Part shown: positions 1-10,000 of the stretch, piece after piece | Layout of the letters: each line of letters starts with the position of its first letter | Numbering within the stretch: position 1 is the stretch's first letter | Program-made: the position numbers and the translations under genes | Source of the DNA: Haematobia irritans | Taxonomy: Eukaryota > Arthropoda > Insecta > Diptera > Muscidae | Direction: 5' to 3' | Length of the DNA stretch: 64,000 nt | NCBI RefSeq assembly: GCF_050003625.1 | Contig: NW_027445841.1 | Span: 806,001-870,000 of the forward strand | The notes under the pieces: generated by a model | Databases searched by the model: none | What the model saw: the letters and a program-made list of their open reading frames with translations, nothing else | Told to the model about the DNA's origin: nothing

Positions 1-383
1 CGATAATTCGTGACCACCCTCAAAAATTTGAAAAATCCACCCAAAACCTAAAAAAATTTAAATTTTATATGAAAAACTTCTTTTGGCCATATCTCCTTAA
101 ATATGCGTCCTAGAGCGAAAAGGACGATAATTCGTGACAACCCTCAAAAAATTTAAAAATCCACCCAAAACCTAAAAAAATTGAAATTTTTATATGAAAA
201 ACTTCTTTTGGCCATATCTCCTTAAATATGCGTCCTAGAGCGAAAAGGACGATAATTCGTGACCACCCTCAAAAATTTGAAAAATCCACCTAATAAAATT
301 GAAATTTTTATATGAAAAACTTCTTTTGGCCATATCTCCTTAAATATGCGTCCTAGAGCGAAAAGGACGATAATTCGTGACCA
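1..383 (+). repeat. Satellite array, left block (125-bp monomers)
   Basis: About three monomers of the same satellite that fills the rest of the window. The landmarks 'CGATAATTCGTGACCACC', 'CTTTTGGCCATATCTCC' and 'GTCCTAGAGCGAAAAGGA' recur about every 125 bp. The last monomer carries a short internal deletion giving 'CCACCTAATAAAATTG' near 287; the same deletion is seen near 8895 and 10885. No gene is present. The block ends at the target-site duplication of the Copia element. Confidence 0.97.
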
Positions 384-388
384 CCCTC
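384..388. repeat. Target-site duplication, left copy (CCCTC)
   Basis: The five bases CCCTC directly abut the left end of the Copia element and are repeated at 4970-4974 directly after its right end. They belong to the satellite motif 'GACCACCCTCAAAAA', and the satellite resumes in phase after the right copy. A 5-bp duplication is usual for Copia integrases. Confidence 0.93.
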
Positions 389-638
389 TATTGAAAATAT
401 GTTATTGCCTTCCTGCAAATAAAACGCCAGCGATGTGCTTTTGTTGAGAGATTTATTACGACTAAAACTAGAAATCAAAAATGGCATACATGGTTTGAAA
501 AAAGAGAAAAAGAGAAGAGGAAGAAAAATGAGAGTACAAAAAAACGATATATCAAAATACAACAGGTTCATTCCTTTGCATATATGTATTGTTATAATCG
601 GCTTGTGTATTACATGTAGACATTTATATTTTACAACA
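389..638 (-). repeat. Copia 3' LTR
   Basis: This is the 3' LTR because the element lies on the minus strand. It is 250 bp long and matches 4720-4969 base for base as far as can be checked by eye. In element orientation it starts TGTTG and ends CAATA, an imperfect terminal inverted repeat. It contains an AATAAA polyadenylation hexamer at 452-457. Confidence 0.95.
452..457 (-). promoter_or_regulatory. Putative polyadenylation signal AATAAA in the 3' LTR
   Basis: AATAAA reads on the minus strand in the 3' LTR and would serve 3'-end formation of the element's RNA. The equivalent copy in the 5' LTR is at 4783-4788. The cleavage site and the R/U5 boundary cannot be placed from sequence alone, and the surrounding sequence is AT-rich, so chance occurrence is possible. 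Confidence 0.5.
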
Positions 639-647
639 CTCCTCCTC
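639..647 (-). other. Polypurine tract of the Copia element
   Basis: Directly upstream of the 3' LTR in element orientation the sequence is GAGGAGGAG, an uninterrupted 9-purine run ending at the LTR edge. This is the expected place and composition for the plus-strand DNA primer of reverse transcription. Confidence 0.85.
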
Positions 648-723
648 AATACATATATCCATTAAACACAAAAATATTTTTCAAAACAAAAAAAAAACTT
701 TAAATCAAATTTAAATTCATATT
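648..723 (-). other. Copia 3' untranslated region
   Basis: A short AT-rich stretch between the stop codon of gag-pol (724-726) and the polypurine tract. It has no open frame of note and no env-like gene. It includes a run of A on the plus strand near 689-697. Confidence 0.8.
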
Positions 724-3700
724 CTATTCAACAAATCCTATTAATTTAATAAATTTAGAATGACAAGGTCTAGATAAATTTTTAGTCAAAATGTCAGCTA
801 AATTATCAGAACTACAGCAGTATTTTAAATCAATATGACCATCAGAATATACATCTCTAATATGGTGAAATCTTATATCTATATGCTTAGTTCTATTATG
901 ATACATAGGATTCTTAACTAAATGTAGAGAACCGGTATTATCACCGTTAATTAATATTTTCTCTGGACAATGTAGCTGAATTTCTCCCAACAATTTCTTC
1001 AAATACACTGCCTCTTTTGCAGCTGACGAAAGAGCCATGTACTCGGCTTCCGTACTACTGAGAGCTACCGTTGGTTGCTTCTTTGACTCCCAGGAAAAAA
1101 TGCATCCAGCTAACATAAACACATATCCAGTGTACGATTTTCGGTTTTCAGTATCACCACCCCAGTCTGCATCTACAAAACTTATTACAGGATCTCCAGT
1201 CCTCCTATATCGCAGTTTATAATCAATAGTTTTGTTAAGGTATTTCAAAATTCTTTTCGCTGCTAACATGTGTTCTTGATGAGGCTCGGTATTTTTCTGA
1301 GAAAGTTTACATACAGAATGTAAAATATCTGGGCGTGAACAAACTGCCAGATACATCAATGAACCTATCAAAGACTGGTATTCTGCAGGGTTCACTATTC
1401 GACAATCCTCGTTGTTGCAGGAAATTTGAAATTTTGGTTCTAATGGAGTATAAACCGGGCGGCACTGTTCCATGTTATATTTTCTGAGGAGTTCAGTGAT
1501 GAAATTTTTCTGATGCAAGTTGATTTCGCCAATTGGATCTTTTCTTTCTATTTCAAGGCTCAAAAAATTTCTGGCGGGACCTTTATCAACCACCTGAACT
1601 CTGCTTGCGATGTGTGATTTTATTTTCCTCATATCTTCCAAATTGGAGCAGGCTATTAACAAATCGTCTACGTAAACAGCTATTAAATTTACATGTTTAC
1701 CGTTTTTACGCGAATATAAACATGGTTCGCTTGGACAAGGGGAAAAATCGATTTCTCTCAGTATACTGTCCAATGTTTGGTTCCAATTTCGACCGGATTG
1801 CTTTAGTCCGTATAAAGCCTTTTTGAGTTTTAAAACTACTTCTGGATTCCTTTCATCTTCAAAACATTGCGGTTGAATCATAAAAACGTCTTCGGTTAAA
1901 TTGCTATTCAAGTAAGCGGTGGACACATCCAGTTGATGTAAATGAAGACTATATTCAGCAGCAAGAGCTATAACCATTCTTATTGTTTCGTATCGAACCA
2001 CGGGTGAAAAAGTCTCATTGTAATTAACGCCTTTTACTTGGCCAAAACCTCTTGCAACTAATCTTGCTTTAAATCGTTCAATTTTTCCGTTGCCATCTTT
2101 TTTGAGCGCAAAAACCCATTTACACCCAATTGGTTTTTGTCCCTGTGGTAATTGACTTCTTTCCCAAGTGTCGTTTCTGATCAACGAATTATATTCTTCC
2201 TCCATCGCATGCCACCAATATTCAGAATATTCACCTTCGAGTGCATCTTCTACAGTTTCTGGTATAACCACATTCTCAGCGTTAATAAAATGCAGAACAT
2301 TATATTGTTTTCTCGGTCTACCAGGTTTACCCGTTCTGACAATGCGAGGTCTACCAGGGCCTAATCTTTCATAACTATCAGCAATCTCCTCCTCGCTAAT
2401 AATTTCTGCCTCTGGTTCGTCATTACTATTTTCTTCTGCTGATTCAAATTCGCTGTCGCTTCTGGTACTACTCTCATTTTCAAAAAGTTCGGTCATATTT
2501 ATTTCTTGTGTCGTTTCCACTGGTCGGCATATCGGAACTTCTACGATGTTGCTTTCAGGTATATGTTCTATGAAGTTTACATCACGACTAACAATGATTC
2601 GTCTACTTTTCTTGTCGTATAACCTGTATGCTTTGGCTGTATCCAAATAACCTACGACAACATACTCGATACCTTTTGCTCTGAATTTGTGATTATGCTT
2701 TTTATTTAACGCTATTGCTGTAGATCCAAATATTCTTAAATGTTTTACAACCGGTTTTCTTTTGTACCAAGCCTCATATGGTGTCATGTTTTCTAATGCT
2801 CTAGTAGGAGCCCTGTTGCGCAAATATGCCGCCGTATTTATCGCTTCGGCCCACAGTGACTCATCTAATCCTGAAGCTACTAGCATTGACCTGCCCATTT
2901 CGACTAATGTTCGGTTGAAACGTTCAGCCACTCCGTTCTGCTGTGGAGTGTAAGGTACTGTCAGCTGTCGAACAATACCATGGTCGCGCAAATATGCGTC
3001 GAAATTATTATTTACGAATTCTTTTCCATTATCTGATCTAAGCACCTTAATATTTCTTCCTGTCTGACGTTCAACCATTTGTTTAAATTCTTTGAACTTC
3101 TCAAAAGTCTGGTCTTTGCTTTTCAGAAAATAAACAAATACATAGCGAGACATATCGTCTATGAAAGTCAAAATGTAGCGTGCACCACCAATCGATTCTT
3201 TATTTATTGGACCGCAAACATCGGTATGGATAATGTCTAATAAATCTGATGCTCTATTCTTTGACTGGTCAAATGGCTTTGTTATACATTTGGATTTCAT
3301 GCATATGGCACATTTCAACTCATTTGGAAATTTCAATTTCATGCCATGAACCAAATTCTCTTCGGACAATTTTTTCAAACTCGCAGCATTGAGATGACCA
3401 TATCGAAAATGCCATTTAAGAGACTCATTCCCATTCATAAAGAACATTTTCTCTTTTCTTGATTTATAAAGAAATAAATCACCTACCTTCTCAGCAGCCA
3501 ATACCGTTTTTCCCTTTGCATTTATTATTTTCGCTCTTTTTGCATCGAATTTCACAACATCTTTCGCTGCTACCTTACCAACAGAAATGAAATTGCATTG
3601 AAGTTCTGGAACAAACAGCACATCATTTAAAATGACGTCACATTCTGCTAACCGCACATTGCCCCTTCCCTTAGCAACAATGCTGTTGTCACCGGCTAAA

Positions 3701-4620
3701 GCGATTGTCTCTGTATGCGTCTCAAACTTCTCGAACATTTCTCTGTTGCAGCATAAATGTGTTGATGCTCCGCTGTCGACACACCACACACTGGAGTTTA
3801 GCACATTGTTGTTGTTGTTCGTTGCAGCAAAAATGGAATACGCTTGTGCGTTTTGCTTATTGTCTGCCTGCTTGTCTTTACACTGGGCAGCGAAGTGTCC
3901 TCTGCGACCGCAATTAAAACATTTCATGTTGTGCTTCTTCTTACCTGCGCCTTGTTGTTTAGCATTTGCATAGTTGTTGTGGCTCTGATTGGAGTTTTTG
4001 CTTTTTTCTTTTCTATTATGCGCCATAAACACTTGAGTACATTCCTCGGCATCAGTTGTCTCTTTGGTTTTCCTTCTCTCTCCTTCTTCAGCTAATTTGA
4101 TCTTGAGTGTGCTCAATTTTGGCAAATCATCCCTTGTTTCTAATGCTACCACGAAATTCTCATATGATTTTGGCAAACTAGCCAGCAGCATAATTACAAA
4201 TAATTCTTCTTGTAGCTCTATTCCTGTCTCTCCAAGTTTGTCAACAAGAGACGTAAAATTACACACATACTGTTGAATGCAATCGGTCTCACTCATTCGC
4301 ATTCCAATTAACTGCTTAAATAGCGAAACTTTTCTCACTGGCCCTTTTGGTCTATGGACTTCTTTTATTGTGTTCCACATTTCATGAGATGACTTACAGC
4401 TCTTGATAAATGAAATTTGCATTGGTGTCACACTTAATATGATCGAAGACATAGCCTTTTCGTCTTTACTTTTCCAAACGGCATGATTGGTCTCGGGCTT
4501 CTTTTCTATGCCACTAACAATGTCCCAATATTCTTGGTGGATGAGCACTGCCTTCATAGAAAAACTCCATGAGTCGTAATTTGTTTCATTTAGTTTTTCA
4601 ATATTGTAAATCGAACTCAT
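724..4620 (-). CDS. Copia Gag-Pol polyprotein, apparently intact (1298 aa)
   Basis: Encodes the capsid-like Gag and the enzymes that copy and integrate the element, in one frame with a TAG stop at 724-726. Residues from the chosen Met: Copia-type Gag (UBN2-like) about 1-200; CCHC knuckle C234, C237, H242, C247; protease DSGA 282-285; pre-integrase zinc site H404, H409, C437, C440; integrase D467, D530, E566 with DD35E spacing; HLRIFG near 627-632; acidic linker about 710-750; AT-hook-like GRPR at 756-759 and 767-770; reverse transcriptase D898 and YVDD 983-986; RNase H with candidate acids D1150, E1191, D1227, D1276. The start at 4618-4620 is chosen because Gag homology begins at once (KLNxTNYxxW). 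The frame is open for 94 more codons upstream, into the 5' LTR across the primer site; this is probably untranslated. No key residue is missing. Confidence 0.96.
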   Translation of the reverse strand: MSSIYNIEKLNETNYDSWSFSMKAVLIHQEYWDIVSGIEKKPETNHAVWKSKDEKAMSSIILSVTPMQISFIKSCKSSHEMWNTIKEVHRPKGPVRKVSLFKQLIGMRMSETDCIQQYVCNFTSLVDKLGETGIELQEELFVIMLLASLPKSYENFVVALETRDDLPKLSTLKIKLAEEGERRKTKETTDAEECTQVFMAHNRKEKSKNSNQSHNNYANAKQQGAGKKKHNMKCFNCGRRGHFAAQCKDKQADNKQNAQAYSIFAATNNNNNVLNSSVWCVDSGASTHLCCNREMFEKFETHTETIALAGDNSIVAKGRGNVRLAECDVILNDVLFVPELQCNFISVGKVAAKDVVKFDAKRAKIINAKGKTVLAAEKVGDLFLYKSRKEKMFFMNGNESLKWHFRYGHLNAASLKKLSEENLVHGMKLKFPNELKCAICMKSKCITKPFDQSKNRASDLLDIIHTDVCGPINKESIGGARYILTFIDDMSRYVFVYFLKSKDQTFEKFKEFKQMVERQTGRNIKVLRSDNGKEFVNNNFDAYLRDHGIVRQLTVPYTPQQNGVAERFNRTLVEMGRSMLVASGLDESLWAEAINTAAYLRNRAPTRALENMTPYEAWYKRKPVVKHLRIFGSTAIALNKKHNHKFRAKGIEYVVVGYLDTAKAYRLYDKKSRRIIVSRDVNFIEHIPESNIVEVPICRPVETTQEINMTELFENESSTRSDSEFESAEENSNDEPEAEIISEEEIADSYERLGPGRPRIVRTGKPGRPRKQYNVLHFINAENVVIPETVEDALEGEYSEYWWHAMEEEYNSLIRNDTWERSQLPQGQKPIGCKWVFALKKDGNGKIERFKARLVARGFGQVKGVNYNETFSPVVRYETIRMVIALAAEYSLHLHQLDVSTAYLNSNLTEDVFMIQPQCFEDERNPEVVLKLKKALYGLKQSGRNWNQTLDSILREIDFSPCPSEPCLYSRKNGKHVNLIAVYVDDLLIACSNLEDMRKIKSHIASRVQVVDKGPARNFLSLEIERKDPIGEINLHQKNFITELLRKYNMEQCRPVYTPLEPKFQISCNNEDCRIVNPAEYQSLIGSLMYLAVCSRPDILHSVCKLSQKNTEPHQEHMLAAKRILKYLNKTIDYKLRYRRTGDPVISFVDADWGGDTENRKSYTGYVFMLAGCIFSWESKKQPTVALSSTEAEYMALSSAAKEAVYLKKLLGEIQLHCPEKILINGDNTGSLHLVKNPMYHNRTKHIDIRFHHIRDVYSDGHIDLKYCCSSDNLADILTKNLSRPCHSKFIKLIGFVE

Positions 4621-4705
4621 TTTTCTATTTTTTCTTTTTTTTTTTTTTTTTTTTTTTTCAAACCACAATAAAACAAACTGTTCTTTTAATTCACAAAAAG
4701 CACTC
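4621..4705 (-). other. Copia 5' leader with a 24-A tract
   Basis: Lies between the primer-binding site and the gag start. In element orientation it carries an uninterrupted run of 24 A (4635-4658 on the plus strand as T) ending about 14 bases before the start codon. Unstructured A-rich leaders can help translation initiation in some viral and retroelement RNAs; that role here is inference. The run length is also prone to slippage or sequencing error. Confidence 0.75.
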
Positions 4706-4719
4706 CTGGGCCCATAACC
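4706..4719 (-). other. Primer-binding site, internal initiator tRNA-Met type
   Basis: Immediately inside the 5' LTR the element reads GGTTATGGGCCCAG. This is complementary to the anticodon-stem region of initiator tRNA-Met (CTGGGCCCATAACC). Drosophila copia is known to prime with a 5' half-fragment of this tRNA, and the position abutting the LTR fits. Assignment rests on recalled tRNA sequence, without a search. Confidence 0.85.
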
Positions 4720-4969
4720 TATTGAAAATATGTTATTGCCTTCCTGCAAATAAAACGCCAGCGATGTGCTTTTGTTGAGAGATTTATTACGACTAAAACT
4801 AGAAATCAAAAATGGCATACATGGTTTGAAAAAAGAGAAAAAGAGAAGAGGAAGAAAAATGAGAGTACAAAAAAACGATATATCAAAATACAACAGGTTC
4901 ATTCCTTTGCATATATGTATTGTTATAATCGGCTTGTGTATTACATGTAGACATTTATATTTTACAACA
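4720..4969 (-). repeat. Copia 5' LTR (promoter LTR)
   Basis: A 250-bp LTR that should hold the promoter of the element. AT-rich TATA-like stretches occur near its start in element orientation, but I cannot place a transcription start. It appears identical to the 3' LTR. It contains an ATG at 4900-4902 in frame with gag. Confidence 0.95.
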
Positions 4970-4974
4970 CCCTC
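4970..4974. repeat. Target-site duplication, right copy (CCCTC)
   Basis: An exact repeat of 384-388. It is followed by 'AAAAAGTTG', the normal continuation of the satellite monomer, so the insertion caused no other loss. Confidence 0.93.
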
Positions 4975-6060
4975 AAAAAGTTGAAAAATCCACCCAAAAC
5001 CTAAAAAAATTGAAATTTTTATATGAAAAATTTCTTTTGGCCATATCTCCTAAACTAAGCGTCCTAGAGCGAAAAGGATGATAATTCGTGACCACCATCA
5101 AAAATTAAAAAATCCACCCAAATCCTAAAAAAATTGAAATTTTTATATGAAAAACTTCTTTTGGCCATATCTCCTAAACTAAGCGTCCTAGAGCGAAAAG
5201 GACGATAATTCGTGACCACCCTCAAAAATTTGAAAAATCCACCCAAAACCTAAAAAAATTGAAATTTTTATATGAAAAACTTCTTTTGGCCATATCTCCT
5301 AAACTAAGCCTCCTAGAGCGAAAAAAATTGAAAGTTGTATATGAAAAACTTCTTTTGGCCATATCTCCTTCTTTTGGCCATATCTCCTTAAATATGCGTC
5401 CTACAGCGAAAAGGACGATAATTCAAAAAATTGAAAAATCCACCCAAATATTAAAAAAATTGAAATTTTTATATGAAAAACTTCTTTTGGCCATATCTCC
5501 TAAACTAAGCGTCCTAGAGCGAAAAGGACGATAATTCGTGACCACCCTCAAAAATTTTAAAAATCCACCCAAAACCTAAAAAATTGAAATTTTTATATGA
5601 AAAACTTCTTTTGGCCATATCTCCTAAACTAAACGTGCTAGAGCGAAAAGGACGATAATTCGTGACCACCCTCAATAATTTGAAAAATCCACCCAAAACC
5701 TAAAAAAATTGAAATTTTTATATGAAAAACTTCTTTTGGCCATATCTCCTTAAATATGCGTCCTAGAGCGAAAAGGACGATAATTCGTGACCACCCTCAA
5801 AAAATTGAAAAATCCACCCAAAACCTAAAAAAATTGAATTTTTTATATGAAAAACTTCTTTTGGCCATATCTCCTTAAATATGCGTCCTAGAGCGAAAAG
5901 GATGATAAACCTAAAAAAAATTGAAATTTTTATATGAAAAACTTCTTTTGGCCATATCTCCTAAACTAAGCGTCCTAGAGCGAAAAGGACGATAATTCGT
6001 GACCACCCTCAAAAATTTTAAAAATCCACCCAAAACCTAAAAAATTGAAATTTTTATATG
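4971..6060 (+). repeat. Duplicated satellite block (pairs with 11096-12060)
   Basis: The block starting at the right edge of the Copia element recurs at 11096-12060. It shares the unusual units 'GCGAAAAAAATTGAAAG', 'TCTCCTTCTTTTGG' and 'AATTCAAAAAATTG'. The offset is 6125 bp at first, then 6000 bp, so the second copy has lost one monomer. The 11.1-kb copy has no Copia at the matching CCCTC. Confidence 0.8.
5903..5989 (+). repeat. 87-bp deleted monomer ('GATAAACC' junction), first of eight
   Basis: A monomer that has lost about 38 bp, joining GATAA directly to ACCTAAAAAAA. The same junction starts at 5903, 11903, 17347, 19183, 21143, 22854, 23316 and 25774 and was not seen right of 26 kb. One deletion event spread by array duplication is the simplest reading. 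Confidence 0.85.
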
Positions 6061-7974
6061 AAAAACTTCTTTTGGCCATATCTCCTAAACTAAACGTGCT
6101 AGAGCGAAAAGGACGATAATTCGTGACCACCCTCAATAATTTGAAAAATCCACCCAAAACCTAAAAAAATTGAAATTTTTATATGAAAAACTTCTTTTGG
6201 CCATATCTCCTTAAATATGCGTCCTAGAGCGAAAAGGACGATAATTCGTGACCACCCTCAAAAAATTGAAAAATCCACCCAAAACCTAAAAAAATTGAAA
6301 TTTTTATATGAAAAACTTCTTTTGGCCATATCTCCTTAAATATGCGTCCTAGAGCGAAAAGGATGATAATTCGTGACCACCCTCAAAAAGTTGAAAAATC
6401 CACCCAAAACCTAAAAAAATTGAAATTTTTATATGAAAAACTTCTTTTGGCCATATCTCCTAAACTAAGCGTCCTAGAGCGAAAAGGACGATAATTCGTG
6501 ACCACCCTCCAAAAATTCAAAAATCCACCCAAAACCTAAAAAAATTGAAATTTTTATATGAAAAACTTCTTTTGGCCATATCTCCTTAAATATGCGTCCT
6601 AGAGCGAAAAGGACGATAATTCGTAACCACCCTCAAAAAATTGAAAAATCCACCCAAAACCTTAAAAGATTTAAATTTTTATATGAAAAACTTCTTTTGG
6701 CCATATCTCCTTAAATATGCGTCCTAGAGCGAAAAGGACGATAATTCGTGACCACCCTCAAAAAATTTAAAAATCCACCCAAAACCTAAAAAAATTTTAA
6801 TTTTTATATGAAAAACTTTTTTTGGCCATATCTCCTTAAATATGCGTCCTAGAGCGAAAAGGACGATAATTCGTGACCACCCTCAAAAAGTTGAAAAATC
6901 CACCCAAAACCTAAAAAAATTGAAATTTTTATATGAAAAACTTCTTTTGGCCATATCTCCTAAACTAAGCGTCCTAGAGCGAAAAGGACGATAATTCGTC
7001 ACCACCCTCAAAAAATTTAAAAATCCACCCAAAACCTAAAAAAATTGAAATTTTTATATGAAAAACTTCTTTTGGCCATATCTCCTAAACTAAGCGTCCT
7101 AGAGCGAAAAGGACGATAATTCGTGACCACCCTCAAAAAATTGAAAAATCCACCCAAAACCTAAAAAAAGTGAAATTTTTATATGAAAAACTTCTTTTGG
7201 CCATATCTCCTTAAATATGCGTCCTAGAGCGAAAAGGACGATAATTCGTGACCACCCTCAAAAAATTGAAAAATCCACCCAAAACCTAAAAAAATTGAAA
7301 TTTTTATATGAAAAACTACTTTTGGCCATATCTCCTAAACTAAGCCTCCTAGAGCGAAAAGGACGATAATTCGTGACCACCCTCAAAAAGTTGAAAAATC
7401 CACCCAAAACCTAAAAAAATTTAAATTTTTATATGAAAAACTTCTTTTGGCCATATCTCCTAAACTAAGCGTCCTAGAGCGAAAAGGACGATAATTCGTG
7501 ACCACCCTCAAAAAATTCAAAAATCCACCCAAAACCTAAAAAAATTGAAAGTTTTATATGAAAAACTTCTTTTGGCCATATCTCCTTAAATATGCGTCCT
7601 ATAGCGAAAAGGACGATAATTCGTGACCATCCTCAAAAAAATGAAAAATCCACCCAAAACCTAATAAAATTGAAATTTTTATATGAAAAACTTCTTTTGG
7701 CCATATCTCCTTAAATATGCGTCCTAGAAAAGGACGATAATTCGTGACCACCCTCAAAAAGTTGAAAAATCCACCCAAAACCTAAAAAAATTGAAATTTT
7801 TATATGAAAAACTTCTTTTGGCCATATCTCCTAAACTAAGCGTCCTAGAGCGAAAAGGACGATAATTCGTGACCACCCTCAAAAAATTTAAAAATCCACC
7901 CAAAAGCTAACAAAATTTTAATTTTTATATGAAAAACTTCTTTTGGCCATATCTCCTTAAATATGCGTCCTAGA

Positions 7975-9030
7975 GCGAAAAGGACGATAATTCGTGACCA
8001 CCCTCAAAAATTTGAAAAATCCACCCAAAACCTAAAAAATTGAAATTTTTATATGAAAAACTTCTTTTGGCCATATCTCCTTAAATATGCGTCCTAGAGC
8101 GAAAAGGACGATAATTCGTGACCACCCTCAAAAAGTTGAAAAATCCACCCAAAACCTAAAAAAATTGAAATTTTTATATGAAAAACTTCTTTTGGCCATA
8201 TCTCCTTAAATATGCGTCCTAGAGCGAAAAGAACGATAATTCGTGACCACCCTCAAAAATTTGAAAAATCCACCCAAAACCTAAAAAAATTGAAATTTTT
8301 ATATGAAAAACTTCTTGTGGCCATATCTCCTAAACTAAGCGTCCTAGAGCGAAAAGGACGATAATTCGTGACCACCATCAAAAATTGAAAAATCCACCCA
8401 AATCCAAAAAAAATTGAAATTTTTATATGAAAAACTTTTTTTGGCCATATCTCCTTAAATATGCGTCCTAGAGCGAAAAGGACGATAATTCGTGACCACC
8501 CTCAAAAAGTTGAAAAATCCACCCAAAACCTAAAAAAATTGAAATTTTTATATGAAAAACTTCTTTTGGCCACATCTCCTTAAATATGCGTCCTAGAGCG
8601 AAAAGAACGATAATTCGTGACCACCCTCAAAAATTTGAAAAATCCACCCAAAACCTAAAAAAATTGAAATTTTTATATGAAAAACTTCTTTTGGCCATAT
8701 CTCCTTAAATATGCGTCCTAGAGCGAAAAGGACGATAATTCGTGACCACCCTCAAAAAATTTAAAAATCCACCCAAAACCTAAAAAAATTGAAATTTTTA
8801 TATGAAAAACTTCTTTTGGCCATATCTCCTTAAATATGCGTCATAGAGCGAAAAGGACGATAATTCGTGACCACCCTCAAAAATTTGAAAAATCCACCTA
8901 ATAAAATTGAAATTTTTATATGAAAAACTTCTTTTGGCCATATCTCCTTAAATATGCGTCCTAGAGCGAAAAGGACGATAATTCGTGACCACCCTCAAAA
9001 AATTTAAAAATCCACCCAAAACCTAAAAAA
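7975..9030 (+). repeat. Duplicated satellite block (pairs with 9965-11020)
   Basis: About 1.05 kb repeated at an offset of 1990 bp. Shared rare variants include 'CTTCTTGTGGCC' (8311 and 10301), 'AAAAGAACGATAATTC', 'GGCCACATCTCC' and 'GCGTCATA' (8838 and 10828). The copies differ by at least one base (TCATAGAGC against TCATAAAGC). Confidence 0.8.
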
Positions 9031-9049
9031 ATTGAAATTTTTATATGAA

Positions 9050-10000
9050 AAACTTCTTTTGGCCATATCTCCTAAACTAAGCGTCCTAGAGCGAAGAGGA
9101 CGATAATTCGTGACCACCATCAAAAAATTGAAAAATCCACCCAAATCCTAAAAAAAATTGAAGTTTTTATATGAAAAACTTCTTTTGGCCATATCTCCTA
9201 AACTAAGCGTCCTAGAGCGAAAAGGACGATAATTCGTGACCACCCTCCAAAACTTGAAAAATCCACCCAAAACCTAAAAAAATTGAAGTTTTTATATGAA
9301 AAACTTGTTTTGGCCATATCTCCTTAAATATGCGTCCTAGAGCGAAAAGTACGATAATTCGTGACCACCCTCCAATATTTGAAAAATCCACCCAAAACCT
9401 TAAAAAATTGAAATTTTTATATGAAAAACTTCTTTTGGCCATATCTCCTAAACTAAGCGTCCTAGAGCGAAAAGGACGATAATTCGTGACCACCATCAAA
9501 AATTAAAAAATCCACCCAAATCCTAAAAAAATTGAAATTTTTATATGAAACACTTCTTTTGGCCATATCTCCTTAAATATGCGTCCTAGAGCGAAAAGGA
9601 TGATAATTCGTGACCATCCTCAAAAAATTGAAAAATCCACCCAAAACCTAATAAAATTGAAATTTTTATACGAAAAACTTCTTTTGACCATATCTCCTTA
9701 AATATGCGTCCTAGAGCGAAAAGGACGATAATTCGTGACCGCCCTCAAAAAGTTGAAAAATCCACCCAAAACCTAAAAAAATTGAAATTTTTATATGAAA
9801 AACTTCTTTTGGCCATATCTCCTTAAATATGCGTCCTAGAGCGAAAAGGACGATAATTCGTGACCACCCTCCAAAACTTGAAAAATCCACCCAAAACCTA
9901 AAAAAATTGAAATTTTTATATGAAAACTTCTTTTGGTCATATCTCCTAAACTAAGCGTCCTAGAGCTAAAAGGACGATAATTCGTGACCACCCTCAAAAA
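9050..10000 (+). repeat. Duplicated satellite block (pairs with 12994-13819)
   Basis: The rare variants 'GCGAAGAGGACG', 'AAACTTGTTTTGG' and 'GAAACACTTC' recur at an offset of 3944 bp. The offset falls to 3819 bp further on, so the second copy lacks one monomer. This shows whole-monomer gain or loss inside a longer duplication. Confidence 0.75.

Larger units (their letters stand above)
389..4969 (-). mobile_element. Full-length Copia (Ty1/copia, Pseudoviridae) LTR retrotransposon
   Basis: A 4581-bp element on the minus strand, inserted in a satellite monomer. Seen directly: two 250-bp LTRs (389-638 and 4720-4969) with no difference found by eye, ends TGTTG...CAATA in element orientation, a 5-bp target duplication, a primer-binding site next to the 5' LTR, a 9-purine tract next to the 3' LTR, and one open Gag-Pol frame. 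The order protease, integrase, reverse transcriptase, RNase H is the Copia order; Gypsy elements place integrase last. There is no env-like frame. Identical LTRs and an intact frame indicate very recent insertion and possible autonomy. Nothing shows whether it is expressed. Confidence 0.97.

Noticed and set aside
353..649. A 98-residue minus-strand frame over the 3' LTR and its satellite flank, and its plus-strand overlap.
   Set aside because: It is the LTR copy of the frame that lies upstream of gag in the 5' LTR, running into satellite. It has no domain of its own.
1037..4276. Several 60-113-residue plus-strand frames inside the Copia region.
   Set aside because: They are antisense shadows of gag-pol; the minus-strand frame explains the sequence completely.
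4975..6500. Regular direct repeats that could suggest a CRISPR array.
   Set aside because: The whole 125-bp unit is repeated with no unique spacers, there are no cas genes, and the context is eukaryotic.
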